Notes: generated by a model not told the origin, from the sequence alone. DNA of 64,000 bases from Perilla frutescens (GCA_026008535.1 BRKX01000009.1:47117001-47181000); one strand, 5' to 3'; positions 9,365-22,847 are shown, counted from the stretch's first letter. Program-made: numbers and translations.

Positions 9365-11971
9365 TTATAATTTTGTCCAAATTAAATAATTTGCCCACAC
9401 CGAACCTCTAGAATATAAATTAAATATACTACACTGAGTTAACATGGATATATATTAAATTAAATTAATGGCTTCCAACTATAAGAAACTAATGACTTCT
9501 CCTGCACCTAAAAACCTAAAAGTCATTTTTTACTAAATTATATCCTACGACGTGAAATTAAAATCTGAAATGAGACAGAGTTGATTTTTTAATTGAGTAT
9601 GCATTAGTTGGTAGTGGCCAGCCGAGTTAGTTCTACACCACTTTTTTTTATAGCAAAATTGTACCATTACTTTTTCAATACATTCTTGCTACGTAGATAT
9701 TAAATTGGGATCTTCTGTCACAATTTAATATTGGCATTTCATATTTTCAAAATAAAACTAGTTTTAAATTTGTTTAGTATCATTTCAAAATAAATTGAAT
9801 ATACATATATATATATATAGCTAGAAATATGTTAGAACTTGAGCGAGAATTTTTTTCTTTTTTGAGAAACTAGAATTATTACTTTTAAATCCCCCTTTTA
9901 TCGTTTTTCATAATTAATTGTATTTAAATAAATTTTATTGATAAATAGAAAATGAAAAAGGCTAAGAACACCTAACAACTCCGGCAAATCACATACTAGA
10001 ACCTTAACAAGCCGTACCTCATTAAAATCTCTCGAGATAAACCCTATGAAAAACCCTCGAGTATCCTCTAAAATAATGAATTGCATAATAATATATTAGC
10101 TAGTATAATAAATTAGATTAATATATTCATACTAATTATTTAGTAAGTATTAATTACTACAATCTGTGCTTTATGGTTTGTTTATATTGATTTCCCTTCC
10201 AAATATGAATGTTAACCTTTTGAGTACAATCCACGGTTCGATTCCTGATCTTATTCACGAACAAATATAGTCAGACACAATTATGGACTTTCATCCACGA
10301 TGCTTCCAAATCCAATTAGAGCCCAAAGTTAAACATTTATTTTAGGGATTAGTCAAATAAAAAAAGTTGATAGGATTGTATTAATTAATTTTTGAAATAT
10401 ATATCCCGTGCAAGAAACTTCAACACATAGCATCAGGTCCTTGAAATTAAACTTTTAAACTTAATTTTTACATTATCTTGGACATGTTCGCAATAAGATA
10501 CAATGAATTTGAAATCTCACGCATGAAATTCTATGATGCATATAGGAGTACTATTTCCCAAATCTCCAATATCACGAGAGAGTTTCCTTACTTAATCAAA
10601 CTGATGAAGTGTCCTCGAAAAAAAAGGTTAATTGTTTTAAAATACACATATATTAGGGGTGTTTCGGTAATTCACACATTTTAAAAAATATAATTTTAAT
10701 AATATAAACTTAACACATGTTTAATTTTTTCACACGATTTTCAAATTCCTATCAATTTAGTCTAACGTGGCCATCGGAGGATCGAATGATTTCTTGAAAC
10801 AAAAGACCCTACAAATTTTAAGCAAAATATTAATTAATTAAACATATAACGTAATTTTAAGCAAATTTTAGAGTATGAAAGAATTATTATCTTCACCTTT
10901 TGTTGATAACTGATTGTGTGAATCCTAATTTTTGATTCCTAATTCTTCAAATAAAATTATCAATCTATATCACTATCTTCAATAGATGGAATTGTTGAAA
11001 TTTAAAAATCATGTGAAAAATCAAATAAATATTAAGTTCATATTATTAAAACTACATTTTTTAAAATGTGTGAAAAATCAAAACATTAAAGTTCGTATAT
11101 TTTAAGATGATTAAGCCAAAAGAAATGATAAAGTATTATCATTTTTGTAATATAAAAAGTATACCCCATATATATATATATATATATGTTATAAAATTTC
11201 TAATCATCACCCAGAGTCATTGACTTTGACAACAAAATAACCATATTAAAAATGTGAGAGAATTTAGCCGCCCAAATTAAAAAATGCGGTCACATATTTA
11301 TATTTATTATTATAATTTTTTGAATTGAAAAAAATTACTAGTATACTTCTAGCTGATACTGAAAATATCACTTTTAATAATAAAAATAAAATCCGTTCAA
11401 TATAAGGTTTATATATAATTGAATTATAAATTTATAATTGTCTGCATAATAAAATATAAATGCTTCGTTTTTTCTCACTCAGAAGACAAATTCCACAAGG
11501 AAAACACGTCATTCCGAAGATATATCATAATATTAATCAACTCAAATTTGTAACCAAATGTCAGAGAACGAAAAATATACGCATCATATATTAACTTTCC
11601 ACGATATACAACTGACCAGAAGATCAAACTAGCTAATTAATCCACTCACTAATCGTCATTATCTATTTCTAAAATTGAACTTCATGTTATATTTTATGTA
11701 TAAAGTAGTGTACCATCCGTGCGATGCACATTGAATAATATCACATAGGGTGAATATTATTAAAAAAGATTTATGTATAGTAATTATATTTAATCATGAA
11801 TCAGTATATAATAAAGATATGAATTATATCGAATGAATTATGAATTTCGATCTTGTGTATTTTACTATAATGTGTTAATAACCTCTTCCGACTTTATAAA
11901 AAAAAAGGCCATTGACTTATATATGATGAATTGTTATGTCCGTCTTTTAAAATAGATTGTTACATGGTATT
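9365..11971. other. AT-rich spacer, no gene
   Basis: Contains (AT)n runs near 9800 and 11170. At 11712-11728 there is a CCGTGCGATGCAC hairpin word of the type found at Helitron 3' ends, but without a CTRR terminus. A short frame at 9898-10086 has no recognisable domain. GGTTCGATTCC at about 10232 matches a pol III B box, but I see no box A or SINE body. Confidence 0.5.
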
Positions 11972-12998
11972 TGTAACGCCCCAATTCCTAAAATTTGAGG
12001 CGCTACATAAAATTAAATAAAATTCCTAATTTCAAAATCATTTTACCTTTAAAAAGAAAATATTTTTATGGAAATTTTGTTAGAAATAAAATCCATCAAT
12101 CATTTTTAGGGAAGACTTTTCAAACAACTAATTACAAACATATTTCACAAAGGACCAATCAATATTGAAAGTCTAACATTTGGACAAGTCCGAAATAATG
12201 GCGAGACATATAAGATTTTAATATTCTTAAACATTCAAAACATTTAGCGGAAGCATAATTCCTTAAAATATTGACCGAAGTTAACATTCAACATTCAAAA
12301 TATATTTTTGAATAGTCTAAAACTTAAAGAACACATATGTCCACGTCAGCAGTCTGCATCATCTCGTACATGTAGACATTTTAGAAAATGTGGGCTGAGT
12401 GCCATAAAACACTCAGTGGGCTTATCATGTTTGTCCAAACACATGTAAATATTTATCATGTCAAAAGCCAATAATCCAATATTCATTCTAATGTCAATGT
12501 GCTTAGGAATAATTATTCAAAAAGGAACAATTCAATTTACATTTTTAGATCAAGGCGCTTATAAATATTTATTCAAAAGCAAGCAATTCAATATTCATTC
12601 ACATTTCAATGCGCTTAAGAACATATTTATTCAAAAGACGATGCGCTCAATTAACTATGCGTGGATACAGACCATAAGTGATCACATAACTATATATCTG
12701 TAACACAAAATTTTCGTGTATTTGAATAAATAACGTGAAAAGTGTACAAGTAGATTTCTTCTTTGAATTTAAGTGCGATTGCGGTATAATCTCTATCTCG
12801 ATCCTCTAATTCTTCTCTTCAAAACTTGATCTTCAAACGGTCTTTAAAATCTTCAGAGTGAATTTGCCTCTTCGATATTCTTGGACTTTTTGTTTGAATT
12901 TGATGACGTTATTTGGAGGGCCGATGACCTTGATTCCAGATTGAATGCTGGATTTGAGATGACTCTGGCGAAGAACGCGTTGCTTCCACGAAGAACGT

Positions 12999-14921
12999 TG
13001 ATTGGTGGTCATTTGTACTATTTTATCATAGAAATTTAGTGTCTCTAGTATGTATTTTTCCTTTGTTTTCGTGATATTTTTATGTTATTTCCTTCACTTT
13101 TGCTCTTGTGGTGAGTTATGCCAGGTTTGTGCAAAACTGGAGCTTTTGTATCCAAAAGCAGAATTTTATTGCATAAAAGTGGCTAAGAGGCGAAGCTCCC
13201 AACTGAAGCTCCAGGGTGTTGATAGGTCCTGAATCTCCCATTTCGTTGAGCTGGTCAACGGGTCAAGGGGGCAACGTCCCCCTGTCTAGGGGTCTAGGGG
13301 GCGAGACGCCCCCGGCCCAATGGTAATGGACCAAACTGATGGCCGAGCCCAAGTCGCACCCATAACTTATCAGTTTTGGGGTCAAACTGAAGAGTTGGAG
13401 CTGAGTTGGGGCCACAACTGATGGGATCAGTTGAAGTCCCCCAACTGATGAATTGAACTGATGGGGCCAAGAGATTGGAGCTGAGCTGGAGGCCCAACTG
13501 ATGAGATGAGATGAAGTTTCCTAGCTGGAGAAACAACTGGAGTGCCAAACTGAAGAAAAAGTTGACCGCGGGGCAGGGCTCACGACGGACGCATTCCGCT
13601 AGTGCGGGGCATTCTAGTCCCGCGAGCACGGAGCACCTCGCAAGCGCGGGGTGATCAGTTCGAGCTCCAGTTCAATGAGTTTTAGCTGTGGTTTCGGCAA
13701 TTTTGATCTTTAATGATCTCCACCCACTTGGCCAGCTGTGGGAATTAAATGCACACGGTTCTAGAGTTATAGGATGAGTTAGGAACCATCTACCAATAAC
13801 TCACCTTTTTGCTTTCTCTCTCATCAACCAATAAATCATCCACCATCTTCATCCATTCAAAATCTCTCTCCATTCACGTCCCAAATTGGGAGGGGGATTT
13901 TGGAGACAACTTTCCTCTCCAAATACACTCCACCAACACCACAGTTCCAGAGAGAGAGAAAAGAGGAGAAAAGGAGGCAAGGAAGCTCAAGCTCAAGGAA
14001 GAGGCACGAGAAGAAAAATTCGACTTCAAGCTGTCCGCAGAAGCTAGGTTTGCTCGAGGATCTCCACTTTTGGATATTTTTTTCCTTAGCTTAGCTTGTT
14101 TGTGGGAATTTATCCCAAAACTCTCGAGACAACAATATTGTAGAAGTTTATGTTTTATTTATCTTTCGATTTATGAAATGAAGAACTTTTATGATACTTG
14201 TGTTGTTTTGAGCATGATGATGGGCTAAGCCTTATATTAGGGGGTAGATAATCGATTTGGTTTCGATCCATGCTTGTGATGGTTGATTTCTTATTGTTGG
14301 AATTGTGCTTATTTATGTTGAGTACTTGATCACTACTTAGCATTGCTAGGCTTTAGATAAGACTGAAAGGAGATTCGATAGCCCGACCAAGGTTATTTCA
14401 ATGTTAGGTGGACTGGGTACATAAGTCTAATTGTTAATCTTTAGGTGGACTGTGTACATAAGCCTAATTGTTCGTATAATATAGCTGATGGGGGTTTAAC
14501 GGATTGATGGTGACAGTAAATGAAGTTAAGCCACTTAAAGGGGTCTATTGTACGTCTAGGATTAACATAATTAACTTGAAGCAATCAAGGAGATGAACCA
14601 ATGAGAGAATCTACACCCTAATGCTCTTCTCATAATCTTTCCCTTCATCTTTGCTATTGTTGGTGTTGATAGTTAATTTTACTTGCTTTATTTCATAGTT
14701 TAGCCAAATCATCCAACCCTTGTTTAGAATGTTTAGCTTTGTGTTTAAATTCATGTGTTTGTTAACAATTGTAGCGTGAAAGGATAATCGCCATGTTAAG
14801 ATTTTCTCGAGAGACACAACTCGGGTTAGCTCACTGCCCTATAATCGAGCCCGTCCTCTTGCGAGGGTCCAGTTAGTCGATTTTGTGCATGTAGTATAGC
14901 CGACCGGAAACTAATCAGTCA
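12999..14921 (+). repeat. Athila-type solo LTR (1.9 kb)
   Basis: Begins TGATTGGTGGTC and ends CTAATCAGTCA, flanked by AACGT (12994-12998) and AATGT (14922-14926), a 5-bp target duplication with one C-to-T change. Internal order follows the Athila LTR at 43724-45549 read in the opposite direction: a GC-rich block with GCGGGG words (about 13560-13650), a purine-rich stretch (about 13945-14030), GGGGGTAGATAATCGATTTGG, then a CTCGAGAGACACAACTCG segment near the end. No internal region remains, so it is a product of LTR-LTR recombination. Confidence 0.7.
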
Positions 14922-15782
14922 AATGTCTTGAATCTTTTTTAAACACTTTGACTTTATAACGCTGTCTAGAGGGTTGAAAACATTAATTCCGGATCAGACG
15001 TTGGATTTGAGATGATTCCGGCGAAGAATGTGCTGCTTTCCACGAAGAACGACTTGAATCTCGCTAGAATGCCTTGAATGCTGGAGAGAATTCGAAGAGA
15101 AACAATTTGGGTGGGGCTTTTAGGGCTTAGATGGAGTGGCCATGGGCCTAGGGCTTATGTGGCGCAATCTTATTAGTTTATCTTAATATGGAAGATGTCC
15201 ATATTAAATATTTTATTTTTTGTGCAGATTTAACACATGTCAGCTTCTCATTAGTCAGTAATATCCATGTAATAAACATTAATTATATATCTATTTAATC
15301 TTGGAATCATATTTAATTTAATCCCAAAATATAAATAAAATATAATAAAATATTTATTTTATTATTTTACACACACTACAAAAAAATAGCAAAATAGCGA
15401 AGGAAATTTCTGTTGCCCCTTACCCGATTTCCATCACCAATTTAACGGGCGATGAAATAGTGACGGAAATTATCCATCTCGTAAATTTAGTCGCTAAAAA
15501 AAGAAGGCGATGGACATGTCCGTCGCCTTAATTTCACGACGGCATTCACGAAGGAACGGTTCGTCACCTTAAAGTGTCATCGTAAATGGTCGTCTAATTG
15601 AGGCGACGACCAAAAAAATCAGTCGACGGAATATTTCCATCGCCATTTTGTTTTTAATTTTATTTTTATTTTTATTTCGGTTTTTTGTTTTTAATTCTAT
15701 TTTTTTAATTCGATTTATTTTTAATTCCTTTTTCTTTTTAACTATTTATTTGTACTCAAATATAATAAAAAATCATAAAGCT

Positions 15783-15787
<5 letters not shown>

Positions 15788-15816
<29 letters not shown>
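15788..15816. repeat. (AT)n microsatellite
   Basis: Pure AT repeat inside the CACTA element. Confidence 0.9.
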
Positions 15817-15819
<3 letters not shown>

Positions 15820-15899
15820 GTACATAATATAATACAAAATGTATAATACAAATAATTAAATATCAAAATTGTATCAAAAATACAAATATAATACAACTA

Positions 15900-17232
15900 C
15901 TAGCTCTCCTCACCATTCGGCCTTCCGAAACCGCTACCAGGCCCTCCAGATCCGTCACCAGCACCACCCGGCTGCTGACTGAGAAGGCATTCGAGCAGGG
16001 ACTCCATCTTCGCCTGCTTCTCCAGCACCGCCTGCACAGACTGCTGCACAGACTCACGCTAGGCATCCATCTGTGTCTGCATCTCACCCAGCCTTGTATC
16101 GAGCTCAGTCTCAGTGTACAGTGACCCGGAGCCCAAGCTCGATGACGAGGAGGATCCTTCATGTGCTATAGAAGGGTGACGAATGGCAGGGGCCATGTTC
16201 CCCAGTCGGATGCACGCCCCTTCCTGTTGGGCATCACCACCTGGCTGAAAATCTCGTCCATGTCCGGCTCCCTGCCCTCCGCTTTCCACTCCGCGGCCAA
16301 GGCGTCACATTTATCCTGTATTTATCAAGACAAATATAATTCTTTTATATACGTATATATATATATTAAAATATTTGTAAAAATTTACCTTGTTCTCCCT
16401 CGCTTTGGCTGTGGTCCAAAGGCTGTCCGGGCAGTGAAGGCAGAGGTAGGTCTGGTAGCGTGCCTCCCAGTCAGACAGGTGTTGTTCTCTAGCCTAATTA
16501 AACAAGATAAAATGAAATCTATTAGAAATTAAAGTGTTAATTTAATATACTATAAACTTGAATAATTAATGTAAATTGTACTAGATCGCGCATATGATCC
16601 ACGGTATATCTGGCGCCTCTGTGGTGAGTCTAGTTGGATGATTCTGGTCCATCGGACTCAGTATTGTGGTTCCTTTTAGCCAGGCAAGCCTTCTCCTGAG
16701 TCTCCTCAGCCTGCCAATATGCTATCCAGGCAGGCCAGTCCTTTAGGCGCACAAAATCGAGCCTCTTGCCCGTCTGGTAGTCATCTTTCTTCATGTGGTA
16801 CACCATGTCCCTGTACCGATCCTGGCATTTCTTCCTGAAAAGCAGAAGGATCTACTCATCAGGGAATGACCACCTAAACTCCTTCTGTATTAACATATCA
16901 ATAACCAACGACATTAGCAATAATATTAGACAACACAAAATACATATATATCAATTTTTTACCTTGAACTCCCCAATACAGCATCCTCCTCTCCACGGGC
17001 ACCTTCTTCCAAGCGAAGCCCGTAGGATGCATAAAACTCTTGAATATAGTTGTAATTGCCCGCTTTCGAGGGCCTCATGACTCTGAAAATGTAAATTAGA
17101 TTCAATTATTATATACATAAAGTAAATTAATTAAATATATTGATATTTAGATCAAAATACCTCTCCCTGCCCACAGTCTCGAGCTCGATCTCCTGTCTCG
17201 AGTCAACTATGCGAGACTCCTCTCTCTGAAAC
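15900..17232 (-). pseudogene. Ptta/En-Spm plant transposase (Transposase_24) remnant
   Basis: Exon-like blocks on the minus strand, each with plausible GT/AG borders: about 17232-17161 (REREESRIVDSRQEIELETV), 17080-16964 (SKAGNYNYIQEFYASYGLRL), 16885-16586 (CQDRYRDMVYHMKKDDYQTG, then DFVRLKDWPAWIAYWQAEET), 16494-16390 (LSDWEARYQTYLCLHCPDSL) and 16315-15901 (coiled coil DTRLGEMQTQMDA ... ESVQQSVQAVLEKQAKMESL). This is the layout of the plant Ptta/En/Spm accessory gene found in CACTA elements. Stops interrupt it (in the third block after FPDE and after SSN, and in the last block after QMDA), and a frameshift lies near 16200. Not functional. Confidence 0.65.
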
Positions 17233-18204
17233 CTATATTTTGATCAAGTCATCAACGTAACTTAACTAGTTTCGGGGATTAACTAGTAAAAAACCAAACA
17301 ACAGAGGGATTCAGAGGCCCTTGTCCCAATATAAATACGTACAATTAATATAGAGGGATCCAGGGGCCCTCGTCCCATTCTAACTACATACAATTAATTC
17401 AAATTAACACTTAAAACATAATTGAAAGAATAAAAAGGGAGATTTTCAAATTCAAATTAACACTTTAAACATTATTAGTAAATTAGCATTCATTTCTAAT
17501 TTAAATGAACACTTTAAACATTATTTGTAAATTAGCATTCATTTCCCTATATATATATATATATATTAACTAAGTATAAAAGAGCGTTGGCTTCTCACAA
17601 AACACAATATATCAATTCTCAATTTGGAATTTTAAAGTTAGAAGTTTTGCATTCACGGCTCATGATTTATATTTTGGAATCAATTTTATAGTTATATGCT
17701 CTAATTAAGCAAAGTGAGCGAAGTGCAAATAAAATAGAAACACTAAAAAATTAATTAGATTCCCCACCCCTTTAATTTCCCTAAAGAAAAACATTAATTA
17801 GTTATAGTGCCTAGCTACAACTACTTAAAACGCCACTTTCTTCAACAATTCATGAATAATAATTCTCCAAATTTTATAGTTTTTGTACTAACCCTTAATT
17901 AGCTTTCAAATTTTCCCAATTCTAAGACATAAATTTCCTATTTCCTTTTGTTCTTACATTTTAATTTGATGTATCATTTCAGAATTTAATAATCTTAATA
18001 TGGCATAAAAAGAGGCATGAATCCAACAAAGAAATAATTAAAAAATTTCTTCTTCATCGACATAAAAAAAATCACAAACAGAAATCAAACATAAAAATCC
18101 CTAAATCAAACATAAAAAATCCCTAAATCCCTAAACATAAAAATATATTTTAAACTGAAATTATAAAAAAAAGGGAAATGGGGAACTTACCTTCGGCGGC
18201 TGGG

Positions 18205-18295
18205 CTCGGCGGACGCGGAGGGGGAGAAAGAGAGGGAGAGGGAGAGGGAGAGGGAGAGAGGGGGAGGGGGAGAGGGAGAGGGGGAGAGGGAGCAC
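18205..18295. repeat. GA-rich low-complexity tract
   Basis: Runs of GGGAGAG and AGAGGG on the plus strand (CT-rich on the minus), just upstream of the CACTA accessory gene on its strand; possibly part of its promoter or leader. Confidence 0.7.
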
Positions 18296-20220
18296 AACGG
18301 TCGGCAACGTGGGAGCACGATGGGCGGTCGGCGGCGGGGGGATTAGGGTTCGATTGAAATTGGGAAATGGCAAGAAGGTGTATGTTGCCGTATATTACAA
18401 AATCGGGTGATGGACATGGCGACGAACTACATTTCGTCGCCTGGTTCTTTTACTATATTCTAAAATAAAAAAAATAAGGCGACGAACATATTTCTGTCCC
18501 CTTAATATTCGGTTTAAAAAAATATAAAAATAGAATAAGGCGACGAAAATATGCCGTCGCCTTAATTTTTCAGAATTAAAAATAAAATAAAAAAAACACA
18601 GAAGGCGGTAGAATATGTCTGTCGCCTTATGTTGACGACGGGTCCGTCGCCATTCCTTCGCCCGTGTTGACGGAATGTATTCCGTTGCTATTGCCGTCGC
18701 TAAAACTGTATTTTCTTGTAGTGACATGACATAATTTGATAGGCAATAAATTTATTTTGCCTACACTATCAATGCCAGAATTCATCATGCAGGTAAAATC
18801 ATATTCACCAATCCTTGCTTCAAGATCAATATAACAACTTCCAGAATTTTATCTAATATTTGCTTTAATTTAACTGGAGTTTTATTCATTTTTACTTCGA
18901 CTAAGAGTGCGTGATACTCGGGTTTTAAAATCCAACATGACTCGAGAATAGATTGTTATATACTCTTCAATTACTTCAAATAAATTTGATAAAAAATAGA
19001 AAATTGAATTCAAATCTGATCGAGGCTTGGTCAGCAGCCACACGTCCGCGGCGATGAGACCTACAATTGGTCAGAAGGAGTCAGAGATAAATTCCAATCA
19101 CTCTGGCCTGAAATCGATCGGAAATGCTACTGTTTACTATTTCTAGAATAGACTTTTCGTCAAAACGTTTGGGCTTGATTGAGCTCGATACTTAACGGAT
19201 TTTTGATCAAAAGCACAATTTTTGATAATATGGAAAAAATTAAGATTTCAATGGAACAAACCGTTCAATAAATAAATGGCTACAACAACTGTAAATGGAT
19301 AAGGAATATATCATATTCAACATAGATGAAATCTGCCACAAAAGAGTGATTTTTGGGAAACTTACAGCTCAGATTCGGAGGATCACACGATGTCTGATCT
19401 TTAATAGGACACATAAGATTGAAAGACTGTAAGGAGGAGTTTCTATAAGCCAAAAATTAAGTCCATGCAGTGGAGGGAACGACGGGCAATGGCTTCCGAA
19501 GTTGCACTCGCAACACAACAATTTCTGCGGCAGATTTGACGCGTTAACTTGCGACGTATCTTTGATGATCCAAGACACCGCTGATGTTCTAGGCCCGTTT
19601 TTACATTTGTTTGGGCAACGGATGTGAACAACCTCTTAACGACTTTTGTTCTACATTGAGAGAGGAATGTGCTTATAAAATTTCATAATTTTTCTCAGAG
19701 GATTTCATTTCCAAAATCTTGATGAAAGCTTCTGCTGCTTGGAGTGCGAAAGAAGCTGACATAAATTACTTGAATTTGAAAAAAAAATTGATTGGAGCTC
19801 TATTTTATCTCTCTTTTCCTTATTTTCAACACATGTACTATATCATATAGACGTGTAGGCCACCAAAGAATGATGTGTAGTAGGTTGGTGGGTTGGGCGA
19901 ACTGAAGTTCGGGCCGAAATTGGGCTTCGAATTTATTTATGATGTTGCTCTTGGTATGAAATAAATTTTGTTGAGTGCTCAAATGATATCTGATTTTAAT
20001 GTTCTTGGTATCTACTAATTCGTATGGACATGAACTATGGTTTGGTGAGGTCACCAAGTTGATTTCATGCTCGTTTTAATACGATGATATTTAATAACTT
20101 GTTGTTAGGCCTTAAAACTTTCTAACTTGGAACCTTGTTAGTTAGATTCATTTGGCTATATTTTATTTGACTTGACTAATTTATTTAAGCCCAATTCAAA
20201 GTTTTAATTGGGATATTACA

Positions 20221-20640
20221 TCCCTACCTCCTTAAAAGAATTTCGTCTTGAAATTCACATACCTGTAAATAGTAAACTTGGTTACCGCTCCATTATTTCA
20301 TCTTCTACTTCCCTTGTTATTTCGTCTTTCTCATTTGGCTTCACTGAATCTTGACAAACAGTATCTCCTTATTTCGTAATTGAAGGATTTGTGATCAAAG
20401 ATTATCTTTGATATCTCTTGATAAGTAAGGTCTAGATTTATTTCAATGGTTTTTATATGAATGGAATGACGTAAGTCAAGCAAACACATATTTCCGAATA
20501 ATGGACATGTGAAATACGTCACATATATCTTCAACCTCTGGTAGAAAGGCTAGCATGTAAGCAATTTTCCCTATTATATTTGACCGCGAATTTCTTACGG
20601 TCCAAAGAACCATGGCCTATATTTCACACTCATCAAGTAA
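20221..20640 (-). pseudogene. Tekay-C polypurine tract and pol C-terminal relic
   Basis: The minus strand reads TTTTAAGGAGGTAGGGA directly before the LTR, a polypurine tract. Upstream on that strand are decayed pieces of an integrase tail: IIGKIAYMLAFLPEVEDI, VFHMSIIRKYVF, IEINLDLTYQEI. These align with the Tekay-A/B segment RLTLPPSFGNVHNVFHVSQL then RKYVYDP and LDPDLTYEE. Frameshifts are frequent. Nothing of the element is recognisable beyond about 20640. Confidence 0.55.
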
Positions 20641-21367
20641 ATTGTCTTTAATTATGTGAACTCATTAAAAGATTTTAGACGTGGACCTTGAATTTTTTAA
20701 TATATTTTATTAACTTATGAAATTAAAAATATTTTAAATTAATATATTTAAAATAATTTATTCTAAATTTTAATATTTAATTTAAAATTTGGATTTTAAA
20801 ATATATAAACTCTATAAATTTAAACTATATTTAATATTAAATTCATAAAATAAAATATCAAATGTTACACTTGATCTCAATAAAAGATCAAGAAAGGTGG
20901 AAAGACAGTAACTGGGCTCAACAATTTATATTCCGTTCGTGCACATCAATATTTATAATTCTTGAATGACGAATAAATTTTGCTTGAAAATTTAAAATTT
21001 ATAAATATTATCTATTTAAAATATATTTAAAGTTGATAATTACTTAAATATGTTCACTTCAAAAATTTTAAAATATTGATAAAAAGTCAATTCATACATT
21101 TAATTTCAGAATTTATATACATCATTTTTTGTTAATATTAATTGATTTTTATCATTTTATTGTTAAATATTTTTTAAATTTTGAAGCTAAAATATTTAAC
21201 TTATCATTTTTAAATATATTTTAAATAGTTATAACTTATATATTTTATATTCAAGAAACACAGATCGTAATTAGACTATCTTTCATCATTAAAATGCAAT
21301 ATAATTTTTAGGGGATGATTTGCTATGGAGATCTTTATATATATATATTTATATATATATATATATA
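20641..21367. other. AT-rich spacer
   Basis: TTTAAA/ATTTAAAT-rich, with (AT)n near 21340; no feature that I can support. Confidence 0.5.
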
Positions 21368-21617
21368 GGATTGGGTACAGGTGAATAAACATCTTAGTGT
21401 AAGTAATGAGAATGATGATTATCTTATTGTAATTTACTACTTAATTGTCATAATTTTATTGCTCAAAACACTTTATTGCTCGATCGCTATAATTTTATTG
21501 TACATGTGAAATAAAATAATTATGCAATAAAATTATATCAATTAAATAGTAAATTAGAATAAAATAAGTATTTTCTCATTTTTCACAACAACAAATATTT
21601 CTCACCAGAACCAAAAC
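21368..21617. mobile_element. MITE with long terminal inverted repeats
   Basis: The left arm (from GGATTGGGTACAGGTGAA to TCATAATTTTATTGC, about 95 bp) is an imperfect inverted copy of the right arm (from GCAATAAAATTATATC to CTCACCAGAACCAAAAC). Nearly the whole 250 bp can fold on itself. Flanks are AT and AC microsatellites, so a target duplication cannot be recognised. A Mutator-like origin is possible but unproven. Confidence 0.6.
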
Positions 21618-22847
21618 ACACACACACAAACATAGATATATATATATATAGTATATATATATATATAGCACAAAGATCTTATAAGTATATGGTAAATACA
21701 TACATTAACAAAATTCCTCCGGGTTGGTGGTAGCAGTCATTACCTGAAGTTGACGAGTTGGTAGAGTTGGATTTTTTGATCGTGGTTATTTCAGACTTTG
21801 TGATAGACTAAATTCTAATTTATTATTTTATCTGTTTTGTATGGTGTTGCCTTTATTTTTCAGGCTTTTATATCTTCATCGGTTTGATGAGTTTTTAATA
21901 GTTTTGTATCTTCGTTTTTGTTTCTTTGTTGGGCAATAATATTCACTCTTTAGTTAAAAAAAAAATTCTTTCAGAAATATTGTAAATTTTACTTACTGGA
22001 TCCGCATATTTAAACATTTGGATTGGTAATACATTGACTAAAATTATCCTAAGTAATTCATTAAACATCATCACATACCGACATACGTAAGTTTATCTTT
22101 TAATTTGTAGTTTAAATAAACTAACCATTTCATTATTAGGAAATAATTCTAGATTCCAATATAACTAATTATTGCTTCATTTTATCATTAAAATACACGA
22201 TATTGATATTATTAATTAAGCAAAATAAATATTAAATTTTATGATTTGAGATCTAAGGTGGTTTGTGCGGGAAAATTAAATTGCTATTTTACCCTATATA
22301 TCTTACTTTTATATATATTAAGATAAAATAGGTAATTTCACATCAAATTAGAAAAGTAATTTCGTCATTTTATACATTTAATTTAAAAACATAACATTTT
22401 AGACTTTTTATTCACTTCTAGCCATAAATAGAAGACTTCTCAGATCCACTTCAAATTCTAATTTTCAATTTTTCTTTTTATTTATCATAATTCAAAAAAA
22501 CTTTGTAAGTTCAAATTCGTTGTCACTCTTTTTTGTTTGATGTTTTCTTTTTGTGAGGTTGAGTTTGGATATATGATTCATTGTAGATATGTACTTGACA
22601 TGTACATAAGGTTTTTTAGATTCTAAAGTATATTTAAATTGGTACTTATTGTTTACTTTTTTATCGAAGTCTCTATAGGTTTTTGTGGTTATTATGATTT
22701 TTTTTGTATGTTTTTCCTTAATTAATTGTTATCTTAAAGCTTCAAGTGTTTGTTAGTGATCGAATTAAATTGATTTCATTTTTTAGAGATATTTTCTATA
22801 ATATTTAGGCAAGTTTTAGTTCTTTAGAATGTCAATATTAAGATGTA
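21618..22847. other. spacer, no gene
   Basis: (CA)n and (AT)n runs at 21618-21670. The rest is AT-rich without supported features. Confidence 0.5.

Larger units (their letters stand above)
15374..18723. mobile_element. non-autonomous CACTA (En/Spm) element
   Basis: Starts CACTACAAAAAAATAGC and ends ATTTTCTTGTAGTG; both sides are followed by ACA (15371-15373 and 18724-18726), the 3-bp duplication typical of CACTA elements. Both subterminal regions (about 15400-15650 and 18405-18710) carry repeated short palindromes around GGCGACGG / CCGTCGCC, the kind of repeats bound by TNPA-like proteins. Length 3350 bp. No TNPD-type transposase is seen, only a broken accessory gene, so it would need help in trans. 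Confidence 0.88.
11972..20220 (-). repeat. Tekay-type LTR (Tekay-C, 3' LTR) with nested insertions
   Basis: The left edge TGTAACGCCCC and right edge GGGATATTACA mirror the two ends of the Tekay-A/B LTRs (TGTCACGACCCC ... GGGGTATTACA) read on the minus strand. A polypurine tract lies immediately right of 20220. Shared landmarks in the same order: TAGCGGAAGCA (about 12246), and a GCTGAGTG...CACTCAG hairpin near 12393. After removing the Athila solo LTR and the CACTA element about 2.9 kb remains, close to the 3.2 kb of Tekay-A/B LTRs. Decayed and not closely related to those copies. Confidence 0.55.

Noticed and set aside
9898..10086. 62-codon minus-strand frame (EDTRGFFIGFISRDFNEVRL)
   Set aside because: Looks protein-like, but I cannot tie it to any family and there is no start context; left as spacer.
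10228..10242. tRNA gene or SINE from the perfect B box GGTTCGATTCC
   Set aside because: No A box at the right distance and no cloverleaf; single motif only.
13809..14228. 139-codon frame in the solo LTR
   Set aside because: Low-complexity lysine/glutamate run in the LTR leader, no domain.
16161..17080. Plus-strand frames inside the CACTA element
   Set aside because: Antisense to the Ptta exons, which have clear family similarity on the minus strand.
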